Source: JAAFHB01 sp942493325 (GTDB lineage Bacteria > Bacteroidota > Bacteroidia > Bacteroidales > Prolixibacteraceae). Taken from it: 64,000 nt of DNA. A model generated the notes under the pieces. It made no database searches, was not told the DNA's origin, and saw nothing but the letters and a program-made list of their open reading frames with translations. Positions 34,174-42,744 of the stretch are shown here, in pieces (position 1 is the stretch's first letter; each line of letters opens with the position of its first letter). The stretch covers positions 372,001 through 436,000 of the forward strand of contig OW818689.1 of NCBI GenBank assembly GCA_942493325.1. The letters are read 5' to 3'. The position numbers and the translations under genes were made by a program.

Positions 34174-35463
34174 TTAATTCAGCGACCTGTGTTTTACAAG
34201 AATTCGCAGCGACTGATCGTAAGTAAGGTACTTCCAAATCCAGTTAAGCAGTACGAATAGTTTATTTTTAACTCCCACGATCGAAACAAGGTGAACAACC
34301 GACCAAAGTAACCAGGCAAAATAACCTTTGAACCGGGCAAATGGCAGATCAGCAACAGCCAGATGTCTTCCTACGGTAGCCATTGAACCTTTATCGGTGT
34401 AATGAAAGGCCCTGAGCGATTTATTTTGAACAAGACGACGAAGATTATGGGAGAGACATCCGGCTTGCTGCAAGGCTACCTGTGCTACCTGGGGATGCCC
34501 GTTAGGATACGACGCCTCAGTCATCAGCGAGTTATCACCCAGTGCAAAGATATTGGAATACCCTTCAACCTGGTTGTACGGATTGACTAAAAGCCGGTTA
34601 CTCCTTCCATAGGAAGTTCCTGCGATACCCTCAATGCGTGCCGATGTGACTCCTGCGGCCCAAATTACTGTCTTAACATCAACACTCTTCCCATCGGGTA
34701 AGGAAAGCGTTCGTCCGTCATAATCAACTACAAGAGTTCCGGTATGCACTTCAACCCCTAATTCATCGAGATACTTCCTGGCTACCTTCGATGAGGTTTC
34801 TGACATCCCGGCCAGAAGTCTGGGCGAAGCTTCAAATAGCATGATTTTCATATTGTGCATATTGAGTTCGGGATAGTCCTTTGGTAAAACATATCGCTTC
34901 ATTTCGGCCATAGCACCAGCCAGTTCCACGCCTGTGGGTCCACCTCCGATGATGGCCACATTGAGGTAGGATTTGACATCCTCTTCGTTGTTTTTATTAA
35001 GGGCTTTCTCAAAATTTTCAAGTGTCCGGTTACGGATATACAGTGCATCAGGAGCGGACTTCATCTGAAGGGTGTATTTTTCAATCTTCTCCTGGTTGAA
35101 AAAGTTGGTTTTGGCCCCCGTTGAAAGAACAAGGTAATCGTATTTGATCCATCCGATATCTGTTACCAGTTCATTTGCTTCCGGATTAATGCTTTGCACT
35201 TCAGCCATCCGGAAGTGAATACCTGTCTTTTGAAAGACTTTACGAAGAGGGAAGGAGATCGCACTCGGCTCTAGTGCAGACATCGCCACCTGGTAGAGCA
35301 ATGGTTGAAAAAGGTGGTAATTATTTTTATCGAGCAGGACAATCTGAAAATTTTTTCCCCGAAGTTTTAATGCAAGCTTCAGGCCACCAAATCCGCCACC
35401 GACGATGACCACTCTTTTTGCCGTTGTGACTGGTATATTTAAAAGATAATTATGGATAGACAT
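34174..35463 (-). CDS. ndh: Type II NADH:quinone dehydrogenase
   Basis: 429 residues. Two dinucleotide motifs are seen: FAD-binding RVVIVGGGFGGLKLALKL (~17-34) and NADH-binding NVAIIGGGPTGVELAGAMAE (~170-189). Conserved landmarks include FQPLLYQVA, VIWAAGV and NIFALGDNS. A C-terminal amphipathic or hydrophobic region (GYFAWLLWSVVHLVSIVGVK) attaches it to the inner membrane. It oxidises NADH and reduces quinone without proton pumping, giving this organism a respiratory entry route independent of the NuoEF fusion at 10574-12913. It is transcribed alone on the minus strand. Confidence 0.9.
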   Translation of the reverse strand: MSIHNYLLNIPVTTAKRVVIVGGGFGGLKLALKLRGKNFQIVLLDKNNYHLFQPLLYQVAMSALEPSAISFPLRKVFQKTGIHFRMAEVQSINPEANELVTDIGWIKYDYLVLSTGAKTNFFNQEKIEKYTLQMKSAPDALYIRNRTLENFEKALNKNNEEDVKSYLNVAIIGGGPTGVELAGAMAEMKRYVLPKDYPELNMHNMKIMLFEASPRLLAGMSETSSKVARKYLDELGVEVHTGTLVVDYDGRTLSLPDGKSVDVKTVIWAAGVTSARIEGIAGTSYGRSNRLLVNPYNQVEGYSNIFALGDNSLMTEASYPNGHPQVAQVALQQAGCLSHNLRRLVQNKSLRAFHYTDKGSMATVGRHLAVADLPFARFKGYFAWLLWSVVHLVSIVGVKNKLFVLLNWIWKYLTYDQSLRILVKHRSLN

Positions 35464-35552
35464 TCAATTTTATATTTAATCATTGCCATAACAACGACTC
35501 AACTATGTTTTGGTTGTAAAAAATGGGTTAAATAATAGTTATTTCATGATTT

Positions 35553-36353
35553 CTAAAGAGCAAGAAAGCGCCTGATCACGATTTCCGCTTCAGGCCGGTC
35601 GGCAGGATCGATTGTTTCGCGTCTAAAAAGCCACAAATTGATGTGTATTTTACCGTCCTGGTCAGCGGGCACATCCTTGCCGGTGTAACTCCAGCTATTT
35701 ATAATCAGGGCACTGTCAGGAACTGATTCATAATGGCCATGATAACTTGCAAAGTCAACTCTCCCGGGTTTCCAGTTGAAGAGATGGGTGGAGGCCTCCC
35801 CGGTTAAGCCAGGATCAAACGATTTTAAATTTCCCTGAATTTCGGCAGGCTGTAAAGCATACTGGGCAATATCTTTTTTTTCAGCGTCACCCCAGCCCGA
35901 AAATTCAATATCAATTTCCTCGGCATGATCTGTTCCGTCCAGGTAGGTAAAAAGGCCAGCAACCACATTTTGATGAAACTGATCAACCCGCCCTGTAACG
36001 TGGAAAATAGTCTTTCTATAACCCAAAGGCTCGATCATTTTCACCTCGGCGCAATACCATTTATTTTTTATTTTTGTTATTTTCAAATGCAGCCAGCCGT
36101 TTTTATCCACCCAAACGTTCTGGCGTGAATCGGAAAAATAATTATTCCCCGGACCCATTGTTCCGGATTCTGAACTTTTGGATGTTTTGACCTCCCATTC
36201 GTACCCTGAAAATGAAATAATTCTGGGTTTGGATTGGGCAACCACAGATTCTGCGGTGCAGAGCAAAATAAACAGACCAGCAATCAGCACATATAATGCG
36301 ACGCGGTTGTTCCGAATATTAAGTTTTGTTCTTCGTACTGATATTTTGCTCAT
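35553..36353 (-). CDS. Exported GH16-like glycoside hydrolase
   Basis: 266 residues. A longish basic N-terminus precedes a signal segment (VALYLLIAGLF-like, residues ~18-40) ending VVAQ. The central motif EEIDIEFSGWG carries the E-I-D-x-E catalytic arrangement of GH16 beta-glucanases. HLFNWKPGRVDFASYHG matches the following strand of the jelly-roll. The preferred substrate cannot be read from sequence; GH16 members act on laminarin, lichenan, agar or carrageenan-type beta-glycans. No SusC/D pair is adjacent, so it is not part of a visible polysaccharide locus. Confidence 0.78.
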   Translation of the reverse strand: MSKISVRRTKLNIRNNRVALYVLIAGLFILLCTAESVVAQSKPRIISFSGYEWEVKTSKSSESGTMGPGNNYFSDSRQNVWVDKNGWLHLKITKIKNKWYCAEVKMIEPLGYRKTIFHVTGRVDQFHQNVVAGLFTYLDGTDHAEEIDIEFSGWGDAEKKDIAQYALQPAEIQGNLKSFDPGLTGEASTHLFNWKPGRVDFASYHGHYESVPDSALIINSWSYTGKDVPADQDGKIHINLWLFRRETIDPADRPEAEIVIRRFLAL

Positions 36354-36486
36354 AAAAAAATTTACACGATGAATTTATAAAATGCCATGACGGTAACCCG
36401 AGCATCCCGGGATTACTCAAAAGTAGAGAAAATGATCAGTCAGCCATTAAGTCAACCTGCATGGATTTGATAAAATGAAGAACTGG

Positions 36487-36921
36487 TTATTCCGGCACAC
36501 AGTCGGTGAGTTGAATATCCATTAACATTCCCGTACAACGTCCTTTAAACCCCGCGAGTGCATCTGTTGTATATAATTCAAGTTTTGAACGATTATTCAC
36601 AACATCAGCACTATCGACTGTACAGCTTACACCTTCCATCTGATCTTCAAGACTAAAAACCATATTATGATTATCCAGGGTTCTGATACCTTTTATAATA
36701 CCTGTCACCGAAATAACCTGATCGCGGTACTTGGCTGTAGCCGCATTTTCGTCAGTTTTAAATTCGGCAATCAAATCCCTGGCCGTTACCGTGTAAGCCG
36801 CATCTTCCTTAGCAATGTTTCTGTGCGGTTTATTGAAAACGTAGTAAACAGCCGAGATGCCGACTATTAATCCAATGAGCACAATCCAAAGGAGAATCCG
36901 AAGAGTTTTACGCTTTGTCAT
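36487..36921 (-). CDS. Membrane-anchored OB-fold (tRNA_anti-like) protein
   Basis: 144 residues. An N-terminal helix (residues ~9-29, LLWIVLIGLIVGISAVYYVF) anchors it. The rest fits the Bacteroidota tRNA_anti-like OB-fold family (PF12869 type): TARDLIAEFKTDENAATAKYRDQVISVTG, split here as residues ~46-75, then SLEDQMEGVSCTVDS and a C-terminal GRCTGMLMDIQLTDC. Despite the family name, members are exported and there is no evidence of RNA binding. The function is unknown. The 262 bases upstream, to pabC, hold no gene. Confidence 0.72.
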   Translation of the reverse strand: MTKRKTLRILLWIVLIGLIVGISAVYYVFNKPHRNIAKEDAAYTVTARDLIAEFKTDENAATAKYRDQVISVTGIIKGIRTLDNHNMVFSLEDQMEGVSCTVDSADVVNNRSKLELYTTDALAGFKGRCTGMLMDIQLTDCVPE

Positions 36922-37183
36922 GATCGTAGTTATTATTGCTGATAAGGAGTATAAACGGCATTAATCTTAATTTTCACCACTTTGGCAATTTTATCTCTAA
37001 AGAATAATTTTCTGCATGTCAAAGATTCGTCCGAATGTGATGATAAACAATCAGAATGCAGAATTGGTTTAATTCCGGCATTAAATTTTGCAAGCTCAAT
37101 TATACGCACGGTACAGGCACAAGGTCCATGAGAATGCGTGTTTATGTACGGTAAATGTAGTGTGGTTACCCACGAAAAGGGAA

Positions 37184-37783
37184 TTAATAAAGGATATTTT
37201 CGATCGGAATAACAGGTGAATCCTCAATAGCGATCATTGCATTGACAATGCGGGCTTCTGAGAATAAATGAAGATCCTCGGGCCGGAGAAGGGCAGGAGT
37301 TACCCGACTTTGCCGGAAGTAACTATCGATCCTGGTGCCGTAAAGCAGGGGATTTTGAGGCGAATACCACTTTCCGGACTTTTGGAATACAATGTTCGCA
37401 TAAGAGGTATCGGTAATGAATCCATATTTAACAATCAGTATATCATCCGTCTGACCCCTTGATCCGAAAAGCTGGTTTAGTTTAGTTCTGTCGGCATATT
37501 TAAACGCATATTCAATTGAATCATCAAAGACCAACTGAATCGATTGAACAGGCCTTATCCGGTATTTAGTGTATTCAATACCTAGAATATCTTTTCCGTA
37601 GGTAATGCTGCATTTTACGGTTTCATCTTTTAAGCAGGCAGGTACAATCAGAATTAATTCAAGCTGAATGTCAGGCATTGGCCCAAAAAAATGGTGGCGT
37701 GTACGGTTGCATCGTACATTATGAAGGTCAATGCGTTGAAACTGACCTTTCGAATAACAGATTGTTTCAATAAACAGGCACAT
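37184..37783 (-). CDS. pabC: Aminodeoxychorismate lyase-like aminotransferase class IV
   Basis: 199 residues, shorter than the usual ~250-270 of PabC/BCAT enzymes. The PLP-fold landmarks are readable: YADRTKLNQLF (PLP Lys region), DDILIVKYGFITDTSYANIVF and PLLYGTRIDS. The product would convert 4-amino-4-deoxychorismate to p-aminobenzoate for folate. It overlaps the pabB 3' end by 17 bases, so the pair is translationally coupled. The short length is normal for the compact Bacteroidota PabC form that I recall beside pabB, but this was not checked. Confidence 0.8.
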   Translation of the reverse strand: MCLFIETICYSKGQFQRIDLHNVRCNRTRHHFFGPMPDIQLELILIVPACLKDETVKCSITYGKDILGIEYTKYRIRPVQSIQLVFDDSIEYAFKYADRTKLNQLFGSRGQTDDILIVKYGFITDTSYANIVFQKSGKWYSPQNPLLYGTRIDSYFRQSRVTPALLRPEDLHLFSEARIVNAMIAIEDSPVIPIENILY

Positions 37784-38753
37784 AAACTTTGTCGATTAAT
37801 TCACGGTACTCTGCTTCCGGATCACTTAAAGCGGTTATACCGCCACCGCTTTTGAAAATTAACTGCTCACCGTTTTTCTCAATAAACCGGATCATCACCG
37901 CCGATTGCAGATTGTTACCATCAAAGATACCGAAAACACCCGTGTAATATCCCCGTTCATAAATCTCGGAACGGCTGATAATTTCAAGTGTTTTTCGTTT
38001 AGGTGCCCCGGAAATGGATCCCGCAGGCAGCAGTTTGAAAAGAATATCCCCCAACTGTCCGAGATAATTATTAGGAAGCTGACCCGTTATTTCAGAACTG
38101 ACCTGGAGCAGGGTTTTATCATTTGTTTTAATCGAATTGATAAATCTGAATTTTTCGACTTTCACATTTGTTGCGACCAACGACAGATCATTTCTTATAA
38201 GATCTACAATAGTGTGATGTTCAGCAGTTTCCTTAGGGTTATTTAAAATCATTGATTCGGCATCCGGTAGAGAGGCGTCAATAGTTCCTTTCATGGGAAA
38301 TGAGGCAATGGTTCCTCCTTTAATGGTGACAAAAAGCTCCGGGGAAAAGACCACGAACCTATCTTTAAACAGCATCCGGTAAGGTGCTTCACTTCGTTGA
38401 AAAATCTCCGGGAGAGTAAGATCGGTTTCAATTGTGGTAGGAAATGTAAGGTTGGTCAGAAACGAGTTACCCCGTTTAATTTCAGCCAACACATGGTCAA
38501 AAGAGTTTTTAAAAACCGGGTAGGCAACAGGATACTTTCGGAATGTAAATTTTCTTTTTGTTACAGCTTGAATATCAATATTATTCAGGTTGTCAAATGT
38601 GAAATAAATCCCTTCTTTGGAGGCTTCGTGTAAAGGTACCACCAAAGGTTGTTGTAATTTGTAATCGATGATGAAAATGAAGGGTTTGCGTTGCCTGCCC
38701 CACAGGTTCATTTTTTGAATGGCCTCCTGACATATCCGACTCTCCGTAATCAT
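37767..38753 (-). CDS. pabB: Aminodeoxychorismate synthase component I
   Basis: 328 residues, chorismate-binding enzyme lacking the N-terminal anthranilate-synthase-I domain. Diagnostic motifs are SPELFVTIKGG, FPMKGTIDAS, HHTIVDLIRNDLS, LPAGSISGAPK and YYTGVFGIFD. With a glutaminase partner (pabA, not in the window) it makes 4-amino-4-deoxychorismate. Its ATG overlaps the stop of the upstream Crp-family gene (ATGA), and pabC overlaps its end, so crp-pabB-pabC is one transcript. Confidence 0.88.
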   Translation of the reverse strand: MITESRICQEAIQKMNLWGRQRKPFIFIIDYKLQQPLVVPLHEASKEGIYFTFDNLNNIDIQAVTKRKFTFRKYPVAYPVFKNSFDHVLAEIKRGNSFLTNLTFPTTIETDLTLPEIFQRSEAPYRMLFKDRFVVFSPELFVTIKGGTIASFPMKGTIDASLPDAESMILNNPKETAEHHTIVDLIRNDLSLVATNVKVEKFRFINSIKTNDKTLLQVSSEITGQLPNNYLGQLGDILFKLLPAGSISGAPKRKTLEIISRSEIYERGYYTGVFGIFDGNNLQSAVMIRFIEKNGEQLIFKSGGGITALSDPEAEYRELIDKVYVPVY

Positions 38754-39418
38754 CTGCCTAATATTGCGTTAAGTGACTTAAGGCTTAAAATCTCAACATG
38801 ATTTCTTTCCCACCTGATGAGCTGATCTGTTTCCATTTCGCTGATGGTACGGGCAAGCGAAGGACGAGCCACACCCAGCATTTCTGCCAGTCCCGTTTGA
38901 CTCTGATTCACCATGACCACGTGAGAATCGGATTTCAAATTTTGCAACAAAAAATAGGTGATCTTCTCTTTGATGGTTTTAAAACTTAAAAAAGTAATCT
39001 TCCCGGATAAAAACTGCGCCTTTCCGGATATAATATTCAGGTAATTATTTAAAACACGCTGATCGGCCGACAACATTTGCGTAAAATCTTTCTTGTAAAT
39101 AACCAGCATCTTACCATCGGTTATGACCGATAAATTAACCGGAAAAACACTTTGCGGACCGTAGAGAAAAGCTGCTGCAACCATCTGTGGCGGGTCCATC
39201 TCTTCAATCTTCAGACTGTTCCCCGCAAAATCAATCATCTCGCCCCGGAGTTTTCCTTCCAGAAGGATCATTGCCTTTTCAACCCGATCGCCCGAGTAGG
39301 CAAGAACTTCCTTATTCGAAAACTGTTTTACCTGGTGCACAGTATCATTAATCAAAGAATCAATTTCCCGGGTTTCTAAACCTTTGAATAGTAGCGAATC
39401 TTTTAATACCTCAAACAT
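38750..39418 (-). CDS. Crp/Fnr-family regulator, probable HcpR
   Basis: About 222 residues from ATG 39418 (MFEVLKDSLLF); the frame upstream to 39448 would run into the operator. An N-terminal cyclic-nucleotide-binding-like barrel (~10-120), a dimer helix and a C-terminal winged helix (QTGLAEMLGVARPSLARTISEME, ~165-187) are present. There is no Fnr-type N-terminal Cys cluster. It is divergent from ferredoxin-hcp-cupin, the usual arrangement for HcpR, which in Porphyromonas controls hcp and nitrosative-stress defence. That assignment is by context and family, not proof. It is operonic with pabB and pabC. Confidence 0.85.
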   Translation of the reverse strand: MFEVLKDSLLFKGLETREIDSLINDTVHQVKQFSNKEVLAYSGDRVEKAMILLEGKLRGEMIDFAGNSLKIEEMDPPQMVAAAFLYGPQSVFPVNLSVITDGKMLVIYKKDFTQMLSADQRVLNNYLNIISGKAQFLSGKITFLSFKTIKEKITYFLLQNLKSDSHVVMVNQSQTGLAEMLGVARPSLARTISEMETDQLIRWERNHVEILSLKSLNAILGR

Positions 39419-39441
39419 TTTTTTCTGCAAATATAATAAGA

Positions 39442-39459
39442 GTGTCACAGATGTTACAC
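39442..39459. promoter_or_regulatory. Dyad operator for the Crp/HcpR-like regulator
   Basis: GTGTCACA-GA-TGTTACAC has 8-bp arms differing at one position, and the spacing fits a Crp/Fnr-family site. It sits 24 bases upstream of the regulator start. Its centre is ~41 bases before the likely transcription start of the ferredoxin-hcp operon, a class II activator position. Confidence 0.65.
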
Positions 39460-39479
39460 TTTTGCCGGATGAAGTACCC

Positions 39480-39487
39480 TATTTTTG
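39480..39487 (+). promoter_or_regulatory. -7 element TATTTTTG of the hcp operon
   Basis: Exact TAnnTTTG match downstream of the dyad, 72 bases before ATG 39560. A good -33 element is lacking, as expected for an activator-dependent promoter. Confidence 0.5.
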
Positions 39488-39559
39488 CCGATGAAAGGAA
39501 ATGGAGCTGGATAATAAGGGCCATCGCCGGTTTCCGGGATAATTTTTAAAAATGTAAAT

Positions 39560-40432
39560 ATGCTAAGGGATATTATAAAAATTGATGATGACAAATGTAA
39601 TGGATGCGGACTTTGCGTACCTAACTGTCATGAAGGAGCTCTGCAGGTAATTGATGGTAAAGTTCGTTTGGTTAGCGATTTAATGTGCGATGGGCTAGGA
39701 GCGTGCATAGGTCATTGCCCTGAAGGTGCGATCACGATCGAACAGCGCGAAGCTGAGCCTTATGATGAAGTAAAAGTGATGGAAATCATGGTAACAAAAG
39801 GTTTTAATACTGTTGTTGCCCATTTGCGGCACTTACGTGAACACAGCGAAACGGTCTTTTTAAGACAAGGGATGGGTTATTTGATTGCAAACAATTCAAA
39901 ATTGGATTTTATGGTTGAAGATGTGAAGAAAGCTGTACATCAGCAGGATACAAATAGCGCTCATGGTGGCGGATGTCCGGGATCAAGGACTGTTATATTC
40001 GACCCGGCAGAAATTAAAATGGCTGATAAGCAAAATTCAGGTTCATTGCAGTCGCAGCTACGCCAATGGCCGGTGCAATTGCATTTAATCAATCCGGCAG
40101 CTGCGCATTTTACAGGTTCTGATCTGTTGGTTGCGGCCGATTGCAGTGCATTTACACTGGGAGACTTTCATCAGAACTGGCTTAAAAATAAAACACTGGT
40201 AATTGCATGTCCTAAACTCGACCAGGGAAAAGAGATTTATTTACAAAAGCTGATAACACTGATCGAAAATGCTAAAGTAAATACAATCACCGTGTTGATT
40301 ATGGAGGTTCCCTGCTGCGGAGGGTTGCTGCAGATTGTTGAAATGGCAAGTACAAGAGCCGGACGTAAGGTTCCTGTGAAAGCAATCACGGTTAGTATCA
40401 GGGGTGAAATTCTCAGCGAAGAATGGGTTTAG
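39560..40432 (+). CDS. Ferredoxin-domain protein associated with Hcp
   Basis: 290 residues. An N-terminal ferredoxin domain has a standard [4Fe-4S] motif, CNGCGLCVPNCHEGA (C13/16/19/23), and a modified second site, CDGLGACIGHCPEGA. The remaining ~220 residues contain a conserved-looking Cys-rich end with VIACPKLD (~217) and MEVPCCGGLLQ (~250). This two-part protein is commonly found before hcp in anaerobes and is a plausible electron donor to the hybrid-cluster protein. It is transcribed from the dyad-controlled promoter; a small hairpin (40437-40460) and 107 bases separate it from hcp. Confidence 0.85.
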   Translation: MLRDIIKIDDDKCNGCGLCVPNCHEGALQVIDGKVRLVSDLMCDGLGACIGHCPEGAITIEQREAEPYDEVKVMEIMVTKGFNTVVAHLRHLREHSETVFLRQGMGYLIANNSKLDFMVEDVKKAVHQQDTNSAHGGGCPGSRTVIFDPAEIKMADKQNSGSLQSQLRQWPVQLHLINPAAAHFTGSDLLVAADCSAFTLGDFHQNWLKNKTLVIACPKLDQGKEIYLQKLITLIENAKVNTITVLIMEVPCCGGLLQIVEMASTRAGRKVPVKAITVSIRGEILSEEWV

Positions 40433-40436
40433 TAAT

Positions 40437-40460
40437 ATTCCTGCTTGTGTTCGCAGGAAT
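40437..40460 (+). terminator. Hairpin between ferredoxin and hcp genes
   Basis: ATTCCTGC / GCAGGAAT perfect 8-bp stem with an 8-base loop, right after the ferredoxin stop. The following sequence TCTTAATAATC is only weakly T-rich, so partial termination or mRNA processing is more likely than full stop. Confidence 0.4.
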
Positions 40461-40539
40461 TCTTAATAATCAGGTTCATTATTATTTTGGATAGTTTAAC
40501 AAGTAAATATTTTAATATCAATTAATTGAGTTTATTATA

Positions 40540-42225
40540 ATGGAGATGTTTTGTTTTCAATGCCAGGAGGCGGCTAAAGGTACCGGTTGTACGGTAAAAG
40601 GGGTTTGCGGTAAAGATGATCAGGTAGCCAACCTTCAGGATTTATTGGTTTGGATCACAAAAGGGATTTCGATTTATACAACGGCTGCGCGCGAAATCAA
40701 GGTGGAATGGGAAGATGCCAACCGGTTTGTATTCGATGCTCTTTTTATGACCATCACCAATGCCAATTTCGATAAGTATAAAATAGAAGAGAAAATTCGC
40801 GAAGGGATAGCTCTTCGCAAAGAGATCAGGAACAGGTTCGAAGCAGAAGGTGGAATATTAATTGACAAACTGCATGAATCGACCCGCTGGAATGGAAAAA
40901 CGATTGAGGAATTTTATGAGAAAGCGGCCGGTATCGGGGTGCTTTCCACCGTAAATCCCGATATAAGGTCTCTTCGCGAACTGATTATATACGGTCTAAA
41001 AGGGATGGCAGCTTATGCCGAGCACGCTTTTAACCTTGGTTATAACAATCATGCTGTTTTCGCATTTATGCAACGGGCTTTGGCTGCAACAACCAACGTT
41101 TCATTAAGTGTTGACCAATTGGTGGCATTGACACTTGAAACGGGAAAATACGGCGTAGAAGTGATGGCATTGCTTGATAAGGCCAATACTTCAAATTATG
41201 GAAATCCCGAAATCAGCAAGGTGAATATTGGTGTACGCAATAATCCGGGGATTTTGATCAGCGGACATGACCTCAAAGACATTGAAGAGTTATTGGCACA
41301 GACTGAAGGAACGGGTGTTGATGTTTATACTCACAGCGAAATGTTACCCGCCCATTATTACCCATATTTTAAGAAATACGAGCACCTGGTTGGAAATTAC
41401 GGGAATGCATGGTGGAAGCAAACTTCTGAGTTTGAAACCTTTAATGGTCCTGTATTATTTACAACCAACTGTATTGTTCCTCCTAAAACTTCGTACAAAG
41501 ATCGTATTTACACGACCGGGATGTCAGGTTTTGAGGGGAATACGCACATTCCGGAAAGAAAAAACGGGAAACCAAAAGATTTTTCGATCATTATTGAACA
41601 TGCAAAAAAATGTTTGCCTCCTGTTGAAATCGAAACAGGATCTATTGTCGGAGGATTTGCACATAACCAGGTTCTTCAGCTTGCTGATCAGATTGTGGAT
41701 GCCGTTGAATCGGGAGCTATCCGTAAGTTCTTCGTGATGGCAGGTTGCGACGGACGGATGAAAGACCGCGATTATTATACGCAGTTTGCCGAATCTTTGC
41801 CCAAAGACACGGTCATCCTTACTGCAGGTTGTGCAAAATATCGCTACAACAAACTTCCGCTGGGCGACATAAACGGAATTCCGCGCGTACTCGATGCCGG
41901 TCAGTGTAACGATTCCTATTCTTTGGCAGTGATTGCATTAACGTTAAAAAAAGTGCTTAAGTTAGAAGATATCAATGAATTACCAATTGCTTACAATATT
42001 GCCTGGTACGAGCAGAAAGCGGTAATTGTTTTGCTGGCTCTTCTTTCGCTTGGGGTAAAGAACATCCATCTTGGCCCAACACTTCCTGCGTTTCTTTCTC
42101 CCAATGTGGTCAGGGTATTGGTGGAAAATTTTGGAATCAGCGGGATCAGGAGCGTCGACGAAGACATGAAAATTTTATTAGGTTATTCTCATCCCGGGGT
42201 TCAGGAAATTTCCCTGTCCCTTTAA
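40540..42225 (+). CDS. hcp: Hybrid-cluster protein / hydroxylamine reductase
   Basis: 561 residues. The N-terminal [4Fe-4S] ligands C5, C8, C17 and C23 (FCFQCQEAAKGTGC...CGK) have the compact spacing of strict anaerobes. Hybrid-cluster landmarks follow: GHDLKDIEELL, THSEMLPAHYYPYFKKY, FTTNCIVPP, the Cys in MAGCDGRMKDRDYY and AGCAKYRYNK, and NDSYSLAVIA. Hcp is now mainly regarded as an NO reductase/S-nitrosylase factor in nitrosative stress; hydroxylamine reduction is its older assignment. Control by the divergent Crp/HcpR-like protein is inferred from the promoter layout. Confidence 0.94.
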   Translation: MEMFCFQCQEAAKGTGCTVKGVCGKDDQVANLQDLLVWITKGISIYTTAAREIKVEWEDANRFVFDALFMTITNANFDKYKIEEKIREGIALRKEIRNRFEAEGGILIDKLHESTRWNGKTIEEFYEKAAGIGVLSTVNPDIRSLRELIIYGLKGMAAYAEHAFNLGYNNHAVFAFMQRALAATTNVSLSVDQLVALTLETGKYGVEVMALLDKANTSNYGNPEISKVNIGVRNNPGILISGHDLKDIEELLAQTEGTGVDVYTHSEMLPAHYYPYFKKYEHLVGNYGNAWWKQTSEFETFNGPVLFTTNCIVPPKTSYKDRIYTTGMSGFEGNTHIPERKNGKPKDFSIIIEHAKKCLPPVEIETGSIVGGFAHNQVLQLADQIVDAVESGAIRKFFVMAGCDGRMKDRDYYTQFAESLPKDTVILTAGCAKYRYNKLPLGDINGIPRVLDAGQCNDSYSLAVIALTLKKVLKLEDINELPIAYNIAWYEQKAVIVLLALLSLGVKNIHLGPTLPAFLSPNVVRVLVENFGISGIRSVDEDMKILLGYSHPGVQEISLSL

Positions 42226-42238
42226 AATTTATAACAAT

Positions 42239-42559
42239 ATGGAAAGTTCAAAATTATTCCGATTATCAGATCACATTGTTTATGCCTCAGGTTCTGTAGT
42301 AAGCAAAACAATTATTAAAAAGGAGACCGGCACAATTACTCTTTTCGCATTCGATAAGGGCCAGGGATTAAGTCCGCATGTTGCACCATTCGACGCTCTG
42401 GTTCAGGTTGTTGATGGTGAGTGTATATTTTCTGTTGGAGAGACAAAACATTCCATGCAAAATGGCGATTGCATTATTCTGCCTTCCGGCGTGGTGCATG
42501 CAGTGGAATCGGTAACGCCATTTAAGATGTTACTCACGATGATCAAGATAGCCAAATAG
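42239..42559 (+). CDS. Single-domain cupin protein
   Basis: 106 residues, one cupin barrel. Cupin motif 1 reads GLSPHVAPFDALVQVVDGE and motif 2 includes GDCIILPSGVVHAVE, with His residues able to bind a metal. It starts 13 bases after hcp and ends before a hairpin terminator, so it is the last gene of the ferredoxin-hcp operon. Small cupins next to hcp recur in anaerobes, but the role is not established. Confidence 0.85.
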   Translation: MESSKLFRLSDHIVYASGSVVSKTIIKKETGTITLFAFDKGQGLSPHVAPFDALVQVVDGECIFSVGETKHSMQNGDCIILPSGVVHAVESVTPFKMLLTMIKIAK

Positions 42560-42574
42560 GCTATTCAGGATAAT

Positions 42575-42630
42575 TTGAGATAGTGCGACAGCATGCAGAA
42601 ATGTATACTATCGCACGATCTCAATTTTAT
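42575..42630 (+). terminator. Terminator of the hcp operon
   Basis: TTGAGAT-x2-TGCGA pairs with TCGCAC-x-ATCTCAA across a ~25-base loop, followed by TTTTAT. The stem is interrupted by small bulges. Confidence 0.55.
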
Positions 42631-42710
42631 AATATTTTCATTTACAATGTTTTCCACCTTTCTTATTCTACTTTCACTTATCAGTCTGAAGGGATTGATC
42701 ACTATATTCG

Positions 42711-42718
42711 TATCTTTG
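42711..42718 (+). promoter_or_regulatory. -7 element TATCTTTG
   Basis: TAnnTTTG match 26 bases before the DUF502 start at 42745. The -33 element is not well defined. Confidence 0.45.
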
Positions 42719-42744
42719 GGCCGGCAAAATAAATCGCCGGTCGA

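Noticed and set aside
41267..41737. 156-residue frame inside hcp
   Set aside because: Alternate-phase shadow of a highly conserved gene.
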